Of a stretch of DNA of 64,000 nucleotides, positions 11,395-21,617 are shown one piece after another. How positions within the stretch are numbered: position 1 is the stretch's first letter; every line of letters starts with the position of its first letter. The notes beneath the pieces are model-generated. The model did not search any database. It had not been told where the DNA came from and saw only the letters and a program-made list of their open reading frames with translations. Both the position numbers and the translations under genes were made by a program. The stretch covers positions 682,001 to 746,000 of the forward strand of contig NW_024881612.1 of the NCBI RefSeq assembly GCF_019059575.1, in the 5' to 3' direction. The DNA comes from Amphibalanus amphitrite. Lineage: Eukaryota; Arthropoda; Thecostraca; Balanomorpha; Balanidae.

Positions 11395-11572
11395 ACTGGG
11401 ATCAGAGATCACTGCAAGGAGAGATCAGGACTCATCAGTATTAGAGACTGGGATCAGAGACAACTGCTAGGAGAGATCAGGACTCAGCATTAGAGACTGG
11501 GATCAGAGATCACTACTGCTAGGAGAGATCAGGACTCAGTATTAGAGACTGGGATCAGAGACAACTGCTTGT
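11395..11572. repeat. Tandem repeat, 49-52 bp unit
   Basis: Units begin ACTGGGATCAGAGA at 11395, 11447, 11496 and 11548 and contain GGAGAGATCAGGACTCA. There are just over three copies. Confidence 0.85.
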
Positions 11573-12685
11573 AGAGCTAACTCAGCGATCAGATACCGGT
11601 TGCATTGACGGCTGCGTAGACGAAGCAGAGACGGTTTGTCAGAGGAATCAGAGAACGAGGTCAGTTATGGGTAAACCGAAAATCCTGCTTCGATCAAAAG
11701 GTCAATGTGTTTTACTGAAGTTATGTGAAGTCTATCCGTATGTTTTCAATAATCATGTGTTCATTGAAGCGGTGCAAATATAAACAATTCTTAAATTATA
11801 TAACCGATAGAACTATGCCACCATACACCAATGACCAAACAATACCTATTTCAGACTCTGAAAGACTGTTTGGAGAAATCTGTCGTTTCGACAGAGCGCC
11901 CCAGCCGTCTGTCATTCTGTCTATCACTTACAGCTGTCAGGGAAGAAAGCTCACTTTTCAGGCTGCTCAATAGCATTAGCCTCCGAGCCGATGAAAGCAA
12001 TCTACTAATGGAATTGGATTATGCTGTGTGAAGAAAATACTGCAGTAAATGCAATAAGGAAGTTAGAGCCGAGTTTCTTAATTTTCGATTGTCAACCAGC
12101 CCGATGAAATGATGGTAGCCAGGTGCTATTTGAGGAAATAAGAAAAAAAGCTAAGTGGAGTTCCGAAGCTTCAAGGCACCCACAGAGCTGACACTGTAAA
12201 AAGGTGTCTAGGCCCAAACCATGTTTGTGTCGTGTACTTGCGCAGGCCTAACTTGGTACAATTCTTCGATGTCCTTTTTTTGTGGTCAGCGTCTTTTTTT
12301 TTGCCTTCAGCTCCAACAGCTCCCCATCACTGGTGCTCCGGACGGCTAATGACAGGTTGGCCGTCTATCTCCAGTTCCGTTCCCGCGACAGACTAGTATT
12401 TTCCGAGAGGCTTCGGCCGTAGCGGGGACGGCCATTTGCGCCGCACGGGCGGCTATGAAACTCTGATCCCTGCGCACTAGCCCGCCTGCCGGGCCGAGCT
12501 CGGCACGACTCCGGCGGCATTTGGCCGCTGTTCTGACCCGCTCGGCGCCGCGCCGGCTCACGTGAATGACCCACGTGACCTGCAATGGTGAGCTCCCGTA
12601 CAGATATCCGACTGTGAACCGCCCATCTCCCGATCCAGATGCCGGCCAGCAGGGGTCAGCGCACTGATGAACTCGGAGGAGGATC

Positions 12686-13223
12686 CAAGGCCATATATAG
12701 AAGGTACAGTCACTCCCCCGCCGACCAATCAGAGACAGATCCTGAGTGACGTCATCCCTGATGCTCGCAAGGGGTACTCCATTCCTTAACAACGTAAAAA
12801 TGACAAACTTTTCATTTGAAAATTATTTGATACTTTTCACCTATTGCTCAAACGTTGATGTCACTCGAAAGCCCAACTAATTTTCTAGCGACAAAAAAGA
12901 GCAGCAATATGCTAAGAAATGGCCGGTTTTGAAGATATAGGCGATTTAAAAACCCTCTGCAGTAGCAGAAAAGCAACGTAAAAACGCATCGAGCTTATAT
13001 TTTTACTATAAATAAATCATTTTTCAGTATGTTTTTCGATAACGTATTGATATGATTAACAACTTTATTACAATATTTTTATTATTTGTAACTTTATTTC
13101 AAAATAATATTTTCAAAAATGGCAGCTGTTGGCAAGAAGCTTGGAAGCGATTGTGGCGCACCACGCCATTATTGTCTTGAGGCCCCCTTATGATGTCATC
13201 AAAAGTGGAGTGACATGGGCCTG
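12686..13223. mobile_element. hAT-type MITE, copy 2
   Basis: This 538-bp element is a near-identical relative of 2924-3444, with its own exact 8-bp target duplication GGAGGATC at 12678-12685 and 13224-13231. The different duplications show two independent insertions. It lies in the robo Ig1-Ig2 intron and is non-coding. Confidence 0.88.
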
Positions 13224-14158
13224 GGAGGATCGTTAGTTACCTGCCAATGCCATGCAGTGGACACAATTTAGATGCATCTCAGTGCTCACGAATGATCGTT
13301 CTCAAACGACGTGTTTCCAGAGGTTTGATTATGACACATCACACATGGTCCTTATCCATACTATTTAGGAACTAAGAAAATGAGCCAAAGACAGCTTACT
13401 CTGATTTTACATTTTCTTATTAAGAAAGTGATGACGTTAGTATTGCAGCAAAACTATTTAGGTCATCGCGGCATATTACCCAAAAATATTCCATGGAGAG
13501 AGATATCACCAACTGCTCCCAAATCTGTGCCTCATTAGCCATGCGACCTGGCAGCGGTGCCGGGCGTCCTTCCAACTCTGCCCCAGTCCTCTCTGCGCGC
13601 CGTATTTCCATGAGATGAGCGGCCGTCCCGCCCACACCGCCCGGCGGGGGTGATGAGTATCGATTGGTGGGCGGCACAGAGGGCCGCCGGCCGTCGCTGC
13701 CGGCTGTTCCGGCCTTCTCCGACTGCTTCCGGCCGCCCTCCCGCCTACATCCATTACAGCGGCAAACAATCGGTCGCCGCCACTGGCCCCGACAGCTGAT
13801 GACTGCGAGAGGTGCTGAGCACGCACCCCGGCCGCCGTGATGAGCCGAGGGTGGACCGCCAGCCGCCGGAGCCAGCGGCAGCTCGCAGGCAATGGCAGGG
13901 AGATGGGGGCAGTTAAGGCGGGGCTCAAGGTCTTCAGTAGAGGTTAGAGGCCAGGAGCAGATATGGGAGCAGCATCAGAAATGACAGTCCGTGGAGGGGA
14001 ACGCTAGGAGTCAGCAGCTTTTGGGAAGGAGATAGCAGCAGTTGGATTCATATTTGTGGGAAAATGACAGCAGTAGATATCTGAAAGAGTGCTGGTTAGA
14101 AACGAGACCAGCTTTTGGATAGAATTGCGCCTCCAAAGAACGACGTGCAGCTCTTTAA

Positions 14159-15387
14159 CCCGCGCCCTGCTGGGGGGGGGGTGTTTGAACACCCCCCTTG
14201 TGATTTTTCGCGAATATCTCAAAAACGGCCGCGCGGAGCGCCGCCGTTTTTGGTACACCTTATCATACGTCAATTCTACACATGTTGTGAAAATTTCAGA
14301 CCAAGGTCATTCAAGGTCAGGTCACCAGGTCACTTGAAGTGACCTCACCTCATAAAAAGTTTCAATGTCTGTCATAGCTACACCGAGTGACCGATTGCTT
14401 TGAAACTTTCAGCGATTGCTAAGAGCAATAGCATGTACAAAATGTATATCTCAGAATTTTGATATCGATGACCTAAGGTCAGGTCAATTTTGCGACCTCC
14501 CCATTATATAGGTAAGTCAATGGGAGAAAATTGAAATGCGCCTCGTTTGGACAAAAGACATTATAAACACTCCCAAACACCGAATTACAAGTGGATTAGA
14601 CACACTGAACATGAAAATGGTGTCCGTGACCCTTGTTTATGCCCTGAGGTCATCTAAGGTCACGAATGGTATCTAACAGTTTTTCGCAAATAACTTTTGA
14701 TAGAGGCATGCTAGAGCGATGAAAACGCCTTAGATGTGTTCAGCTCGACGATACGGATCGACTGATATGCAACATGACCCTTTCCGGTCAGGTCATGACC
14801 TTGACCTGAGGTCAAATTTTCAAGTTGACCTTTCAAGGTCAAATTTTCAAGTTGACCTTTCAAGGTCAACTTATAGTTCCTTCCATGCGTCTTGACGAGA
14901 GGAACACAATGCCGGTAAAAGTAAGCTCGTACAAGGCTTGGGTCAAAAGTTATTGCAGAAAAACTGTTTCCGAAAAAATCAGCTATTTTTGCAGTTTTTG
15001 CCCCCTGCAGGCAAAACCGTTGAAGTTAGGTCAAATCTGAGAGGATTACTCAGAAAGGGCTTTAATAGGGCTATCTATCGAATGCGCTTTTCCGCGGCGC
15101 TGTAGCTCTATTGGTTCTCGAGTTATGCGTTGGCTTCTTGGAAATTTTCGACATTCGACCTGGAAATCGGCGAAATTTTGCCTTCAATGACCTCTGGTGA
15201 CCTGACCTTTGACCTGACCAAAAAATTGACCGAAGTGATTTCGTCATTATTTTTGACGCTCTTTCGAACGCCGCCTTCCGCGTATCGCTAAGTGGCCCAG
15301 GAGCGAGTTACAAGGGGGGGGGGTGTTCAAACACCCCCCCCCCCCCCAGCAGGGCGTGGAAATCCAGGACCCCCAGCCGGGCGCGGG
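14159..15387 (+). mobile_element. Hairpin-ended half-site element, family B, copy 1
   Basis: This 1,229-bp element is flanked by TTAA (14155-14158, 15388-15391). The left end is CCCGCGCCCTGCT, a G-run, TGTTTGAACA and a C-run. The right end is a G-run, TGTTCAAACA and a C-run, then AGCAGGGCG, a spacer, and AGCCGGGCGCGGG. Next to the left hairpin lies a GC-rich palindrome (14223-14252). The interior is full of AGGTCA words, including TCAAGGTCA at 14311. It contains an internal 30-bp tandem duplication (14809-14868) that copy C lacks. There is no ORF of note. Confidence 0.85.
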
Positions 15388-15807
15388 TTAAGTAGCAGTG
15401 ACTGGAGAAACTTCGCAGAGGAAAGTTCCGAGATTAGTTGGGTAATTAAGTGGCAATTGTCAATAAGCGCGCCCGGATTTTGTTTCCAGCTGCGAATGGG
15501 TCTCGCGGGGCCCCCCAGATTGCCGGCGGGAGTTGGGACTACCGGAGCTGTCGGTACGAATGGCTGGAATCAGCGCCCTGATCCCAGCAGGAGGGGAGAG
15601 GGCGGGCCCGATTATTGGCGCCGCACGATGACGGAGAGAGATGGATGCAGCGCCGGTCCGAGTGCTGACCGGGTTCACCAGGTCGCATAGGGTTAGACCG
15701 GCACTAACCACACTTCCGACTAGGTTCACAGAGTCATACAGGGCGCCGGGCGGAACTGACACGGCCCAGACTTCCAGACTGCTGACTGCCCGAACACCAG
15801 GTCATAT

Positions 15808-16727
15808 CCCGCGAGTTGCTGGGGGGGGGGGGCGTTAAACGCCCCCACTTTTTCGCTGGGCCATAGCATAAAAACGGCGCACCGCAGGCGCGCCAGAATT
15901 TGGGTACCTGTAGGGAATTGATTGAAGTTTATTGTGACAAAGTTTAAAAAAAAAATCGGTCGGAAAATTTTTGAGATATCGAGGTTTTAGTGACGTCATG
16001 ATTTCTGAGTTTTCGACCAAAAACGGCATATGTTCAAAAAATCATATAAAATCACAAAATAGACATACAGACATGCCGTAAACGCCATTAGACTGCCAAT
16101 ACCATGGACAATCAAATGGCTATCTTCGATTATTGATTATCGTTCTGCATTTTCCAAAATCTTGAACTGAATCTTGGCAATTTCTCGCGACTACTTCACG
16201 ACCATGATACATACATTTCTTAAATTGAACTTTTTGAGCCAAACACGTACACATACGATAAAATGAATGTCACCATCGGGTTCTACGCCCCAAATTACCC
16301 ATGAAACATGTGTCGCAGGCTGCGAATATCAGTTTTGATTTTCGGGGATATGTGCCTACCCGGTTGACCTGACCTTGACCCTGACCTATGCTTGACTGAC
16401 CCCTACATGGAGCTGACACTCTTGTAGGCCTTATATGATGGATTGTGCACCGTTTTGACAACGTTTATGACGAGAGGCGCCCATTGCGAAGCCCTAAAGT
16501 CCATGCTACTGAAAGCCCGATTTCAGGTGTTTGACCTGACCTTGACCCGACCTGTGACCTCAAAATTCAACTATAAAGTACTCATCTGAAGCGTCTCGTC
16601 GCGCTCTTTCGTTTGCCGTCTCGTGCGTTTCGCTGCGCCTATTGGTTCTCGAGTTATCGGCTGGGGGCGTTTAACGCCCCCCCCCCTAGCAAACGGTGGG
16701 TGGCGAAATACCCCAGCAACTGCCGGG
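15808..16727 (+). mobile_element. Hairpin-ended half-site element, family D, copy 1
   Basis: This 920-bp element is flanked by ATAT (15804-15807, 16728-16731). The left end is CCCGCGAGTTGCT, a G-run, CGTTAAACG and a C-run. The right end is GGGGGCGTTTAACGCCCCC, TAGCAAACGG, a spacer, then CCCAGCAACTGCCGGG. Half-sites are present (16366-16390, 16526-16560). An inverted second copy lies at 53788-54726. Confidence 0.82.
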
Positions 16728-17097
16728 ATATAGGGCGGGAGCGACACTACCGAAACTGTCAGCTCGCCGCCGGTTTATAGGGTTCGTCAGGGTTTGTCGG
16801 GTCGCATAGAGCGGAACTGACACTTCAAAAACTGTTCATGCCGTGAATTGAGTTTTTTTTTCGTGTCGCATAGGGCGGAACATGACAGGCAATTTTAGAA
16901 GTGTCTTCACATGGATTACAAAACCGTTTAGATTATTGTATTAACTTCAAGCCTTCCCTATTGTTCTTGACGATGATGCGGGAACTATTTCTAATTAGTG
17001 CTTCTAGCTTAGTAAAAGAACATATTGTGCAAACGATGAAAAAAGCATAAATGGAAGATTTTAATTGCAATTTTCTCTAACAGTTAAAGGGAGATTA

Positions 17098-19343
17098 TGA
17101 CCTTTTTCCACAAAATCTGAGTTAGGACCATTTTCTGACAAAACACAACAAGTTATAATGTAAATTAAAACCATTTTGCTCAATTCGGTACCTTGCCGCA
17201 AATATCTCAACTTGAAGTCACGTTAGCGGGGAGCGCTGAAAATGACCGTTGAATAAGTACTTACATCACTTTTGGTACTTGCATTTAATTTTGTAAAATG
17301 AGCGTATTCATTACATTTGATCTTCATCACATCTAGTTAGTTAATGGTCGTCTATAGTGCCTTCAAAAGATATTCATGGTTTGGGGGTGGTTTATGTCTA
17401 AATTTACGCAACTATTTTTCCTGTTCATCATCTGACGCCATATGCTGCTATTTTAGTAGCAACGACTCAATTTTGAATCGGTCCCGCCGACTGCACAATA
17501 AAAGAAGATAGATACAACACTTTTGCGGCATCACTGAAAAACTTATGCAGTACTGTTATCAAAATTCTCATAACACCGTTCGACAAACCTGAAGTCTTTT
17601 TGAAATAAATATGCTTGTATTTTTCGCTTCAGGCTCTGAGGCCAAAATAATGAATTTCGTAGTCGCAATCGCAAGATTTGGCTGCGTTTCTGGCGCTTGC
17701 CGTTCATTTGTGGCGCAAAATAATACTTGGAAACAAAGAAGAGTAGGCACTATGTACCCCCGAATTAGGATCTAATTAATTCTAAACCTCGTATATCGTT
17801 GAGAGCTGTTGCGAGGAGCATGATAAATGTAGGAAATATCATTAACTCTAATTCACATTAGAATCCTTACAACCAAGCAACGACAAGGCGATAACATAAA
17901 CAAAAACCCAAGCGTCGCTGTTTGAAACAAAAGCGCCATATACTGCGACTTTTTTATAGAGAAGGACAACGCATTTCGGTGGGTGTTACAAGTACTGCAA
18001 GTACTGCTTCTTTTTTGCAAAAATAAAAACCTTTTTCACATACGAAAATGTGCTAGGAAATTTTCATATTTTATAAAAACTACAGTAGAAATAATATAGA
18101 TGTCGAGTAATTTTTATTTAACCCGCGCCCGGCTGGGGGTCCTGGATTTCCACGCCCTGCTGGGGGGGGGGTGTTTGAACACCCCCCCCTTCTAACTCGG
18201 CTCCTGGGCCACGTAGCGATACGCGGAAGGCGGCGTTCGAAAGAGCGTCAAAAATAATGAGGAAATCACTTCGGTCAATTTTTTGGTCAGGTCAAAGGTC
18301 AGGTCGCCAGAGGTCATTGAAGGCAAAATTTCGCCGATTTCCAGGTCGAATGTCGACAATTTCCAAGAAGCCAGCGCATAACTCGGGAACCAATAGAGCT
18401 ACAGCGCCGCGGAAAAGCGCATTCGATAGCCCTATTAACGCCCTTTCTGAGTAATTCTCTCAGATTTGACCTAACGTCAACGGTTTTGCCTGCAGGGGGC
18501 AAAAACTGCAAAAATAGCCGATTTTTTCGGAAACAGTTTTTCTGCAATAACTTTTGACCCAAGCCTTGTACGAGCTTACTTTTACCAGCATCGTGTTCCT
18601 CTCGTCAAGACGCATCGAATGAACTATAACTTGACCTTGAAAGGTCAACTTGAAAATTTGACCTCAGGTCAAGGTCATGACCTGACCGGAAAGGGTCATG
18701 TTGCATATCAGTCGATCCGTATCGTCGAGCTGAACACATCTAAGGCGTTTTCATCGCTCTAGCATGCCTCTATCAACAGTTATTTGCGAAAAACTGTTAG
18801 ATACCATTCGTGACCTAAGATGACCTCAGGGCATAAACAGGGGTCACGGACACCATTTTCATGTTCAGTGTGTCTAAACCACTTGTAATTCAGTGTTTGG
18901 GAGTGTTTATAATGTCTTTCGTCCAAAAGAGGCGCATTTCAATTTTCTCCCATTGACTTATAATGGGGAGGTCGCAAAATTGACCTGACCTTAGGTCATC
19001 GATATCAAAATTCTGAGATATACATTTTGTACATGCTATTGCTCTTAGCAATCGCTGAAAGTTTCAAAGCGATCGGTCACTCGGTGTAGCTATGACAGAC
19101 ATTGAAACTTTTTATGAGGTGAGGTCACTTCAAGTGACCTGGTGACCTGACCTTGAATGACCTTGGTCTGAAATTTTCACAACATGTGTAGAATTGATGT
19201 ATGATAAGGTGTACCAAAAACGGCGGCGCTCCGCGCCGCCGTTTTTGAGATATTCCCGAAAAACCACAAGGGGGGGGGGTGTTCAAACACCCCCCCCCCC
19301 AGCAGGGCGCGGGTTAAGAAAAAAGAAAGCTCATTATCTCCCT
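17098..19343. mobile_element. TTAA-flanked AGGGAGAT element, split by element C
   Basis: Inverted termini AGGGAGATTATGA (17098) and TCATTATCTCCCT (ending 19343) are flanked by TTAA (17094-17097, 19344-19347). The span of 2,246 bp includes the whole of element C (18122-19313) inserted near the right end, so C is younger. The remaining 1.05 kb is AT-rich and non-coding. Confidence 0.7.
18122..19313 (-). mobile_element. Hairpin-ended half-site element, family B, copy 2 (inverted)
   Basis: This 1,192-bp element is flanked by TTAA (18118-18121, 19314-19317). It is highly similar to 14159-15387 but in the opposite orientation, with the double-word end on the left (CCCGCGCCCGGCT, spacer, CGCCCTGCT, G-run) and the single-word end on the right (AGCAGGGCGCGGG). 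It is nested in the 17098-19343 element. With copy 1 it forms a potential stem of about 1.2 kb in the robo intron. Confidence 0.87.
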
Positions 19344-19347
19344 TTAA

Positions 19348-20796
19348 TGGTAAATTCTCTACACATCAAGTAAAAGGTGCATGCTAACTGAAATTTAAAG
19401 TTCTTGGGGCCAGTTGTTTTCTTCTTTTCTTACGTCGCCCCAATGGCCGCGAATACACTTGTGTCTTGTGATAACGCCTATCGAGCACTTCTCAGACTAC
19501 GAGACTGCTGAATGCTGAGTGCTGACTATTAGATAGAGTGAATAGATACCGCACGCAGGGTGAAAACGGCAAATGACGCGTGGTTCGTCTGTGAGCGTAA
19601 ATGAGTGCATATCTGTTCTTTTGATAAAGTTGTGGTGTAGTCCACGTTTTAATCATCCTCTAATTGGTGTTTTAGCAATAAAATGAAGGTGCAAATATAA
19701 ATTAAGTGGAATCACTTGAGAGTTTCTATTAGTCACTTAAATGTCGCTGTATTTTCCATTCTTTTTGACCCATAATTTTTGGGTAAACGTTTTCGGTCGG
19801 CTCATTACCAAGGGCAGATATCTGTGCCGTGCCATCTCTGTTTCTGGAGCACCCGCCCGTTCACCACACATCTTTATCCCGGCGAGAGATATATAGACCC
19901 GGAGGCAGGCGTCGTTTATCACAGTTTCCGAGCAGTTTGTCTAATGTTGTGCCTCATGACCTGCCATCGCGGCCCGGGACGAGCGTTCGGCGCTGTCTCA
20001 CACTAATGAGGCCCGCACCGTGCGCTTTATGGACCGCGATAATGTGGCGGCCATAGAGAGCCTGTGCGCCGGAGTAGTCGGCTCCGGAAATGGTCCAGCG
20101 CCCTCTCTCACCCAACAGGTGCAGCTGACGACACGCGCGACGCGCCTCAGATAAAGCCCCGGCTCTGAGTCGACAGGTGGGCGGGGGCCGATTCGCTTCA
20201 AATCTACGTTTTGGACTGTGGGTAATAGGCATGCAGGGTCAGGTGCGGGGACTTAAAAGTCGGAATTTGTGAAGTGATTTTATTATTCAAGTCTTAAACC
20301 AGGAATTTCATTTGCAATAGAATTTCAAGGGCCATCTCCGGATCTAATCGCGATTTCGTCGTCCGGTTCGTTTCTTGTGCCTCAGCCGAGCGCGCTCCGC
20401 GGGTAGACATCTGGGTGGTTAGGCTGTACCGCCGCACAGGGCTGTCCGCGGGTCGGCCTACGCACCAGGCGGCTGCCACTGCCAGCCGGCGCGGCGCGGC
20501 GGGCGGACGAAGGGCCGGCGGACGGGGCAGTACCGGCGCCCCTGGGACGGCCGGACCGTGATGGATTAGCTGCCAATAGCCGCACCTGGGGCCGCCGGCC
20601 GCAGTGGCCCGTGGGAAAGGCTCGCTGCACACCAGCAGCGGTCTGTCGGCCGGAACGACAAATGCTTTTCTCCGAACTGCGCTTCTGAAAATATATTTCT
20701 CTACCAGTAGCGTTCCATCATTCATGCCAAACTTTACCAATATTTTGCTCTTGACTAGCATCTGTCCGCTTTTTTCCTTCTCCCTCTCTCCCTACC

Positions 20797-20851
<55 letters not shown>

Positions 20852-21335
20852 TATCATCTGCCCCGAGTATTATACGCCGGGTGCTGATTCGAGGCCAGCC
20901 ACCATGGCCGGCCATTGTTCGGGGGCATTGTGGCCACCATTGTGTGAGATCGGCTCTCTAGACGCCCGCCGAGGCTCTCAGCTTTACTGGGAGACCAGCC
21001 AGCCAGAGTGTGCTGACCGGTCCTTGACCTGACCGAATGGGTGGCCCGGACCGATCATTGACCTGGCCGGGGCTACTGGATACTAGCGAAACTAAAGCTG
21101 ACGTATTGAACGGGGAACGTTTATCTTGAAGTGGAGCTAATTTTAGCATAAATAATTTTAGCACAATTAATTTCGTGGCAAGGATTAGGTCTTTCTTTCA
21201 CCTGTCACCCATTGTAGCCTGATCTCTTCAGCCGAGCTGATTCACCACGGAACTGTTACCTGTCCCGCCTCGCCCTGTTCCCTGTCTTTGGCCCGCCACC
21301 CTTGATATCCCGTCCGGCTTCCCTCTGTCACTGAC
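19348..21335 (-). other. robo: robo Ig1-Ig2 intron, 5' part
   Basis: There is no gene and no mobile element I can bound. GC-rich patches (19.93-20.66 kb) carry overlapping open frames on both strands. A C-run and (CT)n microsatellite lie at 20795-20849. Confidence 0.5.
20807..20849. repeat. (CT)n microsatellite
   Basis: A perfect CT run preceded by a C-run. Confidence 0.95.
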
Positions 21336-21617
21336 CTGCCACCAGGAGCGTGGCGTTGCGACTGGTGTCGCTGCCCAGGTAGTTGTCGGCCGTGCACCAG
21401 TAGACGCCGGCGTCGCGACGTCGGACGCTGAGCAGGAACAGTGAGCCGCGGGGCAGCAGGACTCGGTGGGCGGTGGGCGCCACCGGACGGCCGTCCTTGG
21501 TCCAGCGCACCCGCGGACTGGGGGAGCCGCTGGCCTGACAGTTGAGCGTGACCGGGCTGAGACGCGGCACCGTGGCGTCCGACGGGTGCTCGATGATGCG
21601 CGGCGCCCGCTCCAGCT
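21336..21617 (-). CDS. robo: Roundabout receptor, Ig1 exon
   Basis: This exon encodes Ig1, which together with Ig2 forms the SLIT-binding surface in Robo receptors. It has 93 codons and begins with the family signature APRIIEHPSD, which is nearly identical to insect Robo. The C2-set Ig core follows: Cys in VTLNCQASG, Trp in VRWTKDG, the HRVLLPRGSLF strand typical of Robo Ig1, then DAGVYWCTADNYLG with the second Cys. The acceptor (CCGACAG|AG) and donor (GGCAG|GTCAGT) are both phase 1. The loop before the DAG motif is shorter than in Drosophila Robo1. The upstream intron is about 4.6 kb. The downstream intron is about 12 kb and is loaded with transposable elements. A generic Ig-superfamily member is less likely because the exon order also matches Robo. 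Confidence 0.9.

Larger units (their letters stand above)
9349..14158 (-). other. robo: robo Ig1-Ig2 intron, 3' half
   Basis: No gene is seen. The stretch holds a G-rich patch (10619-10695), a (GA)n run (10961-11030), a 49-52 bp tandem repeat (11395-11572) and the hAT MITE copy 2. GC-rich patches at 12.35-12.68 and 13.5-13.9 kb show overlapping short ORFs on both strands with no domain. Confidence 0.5.

Noticed and set aside
14288..14868. CRISPR-like or satellite array made of AGGTCA repeats
   Set aside because: Spacing is irregular, orientation is mixed, there are no unique equal-length spacers, and the host is eukaryotic. The repeats belong to bounded TTAA elements.
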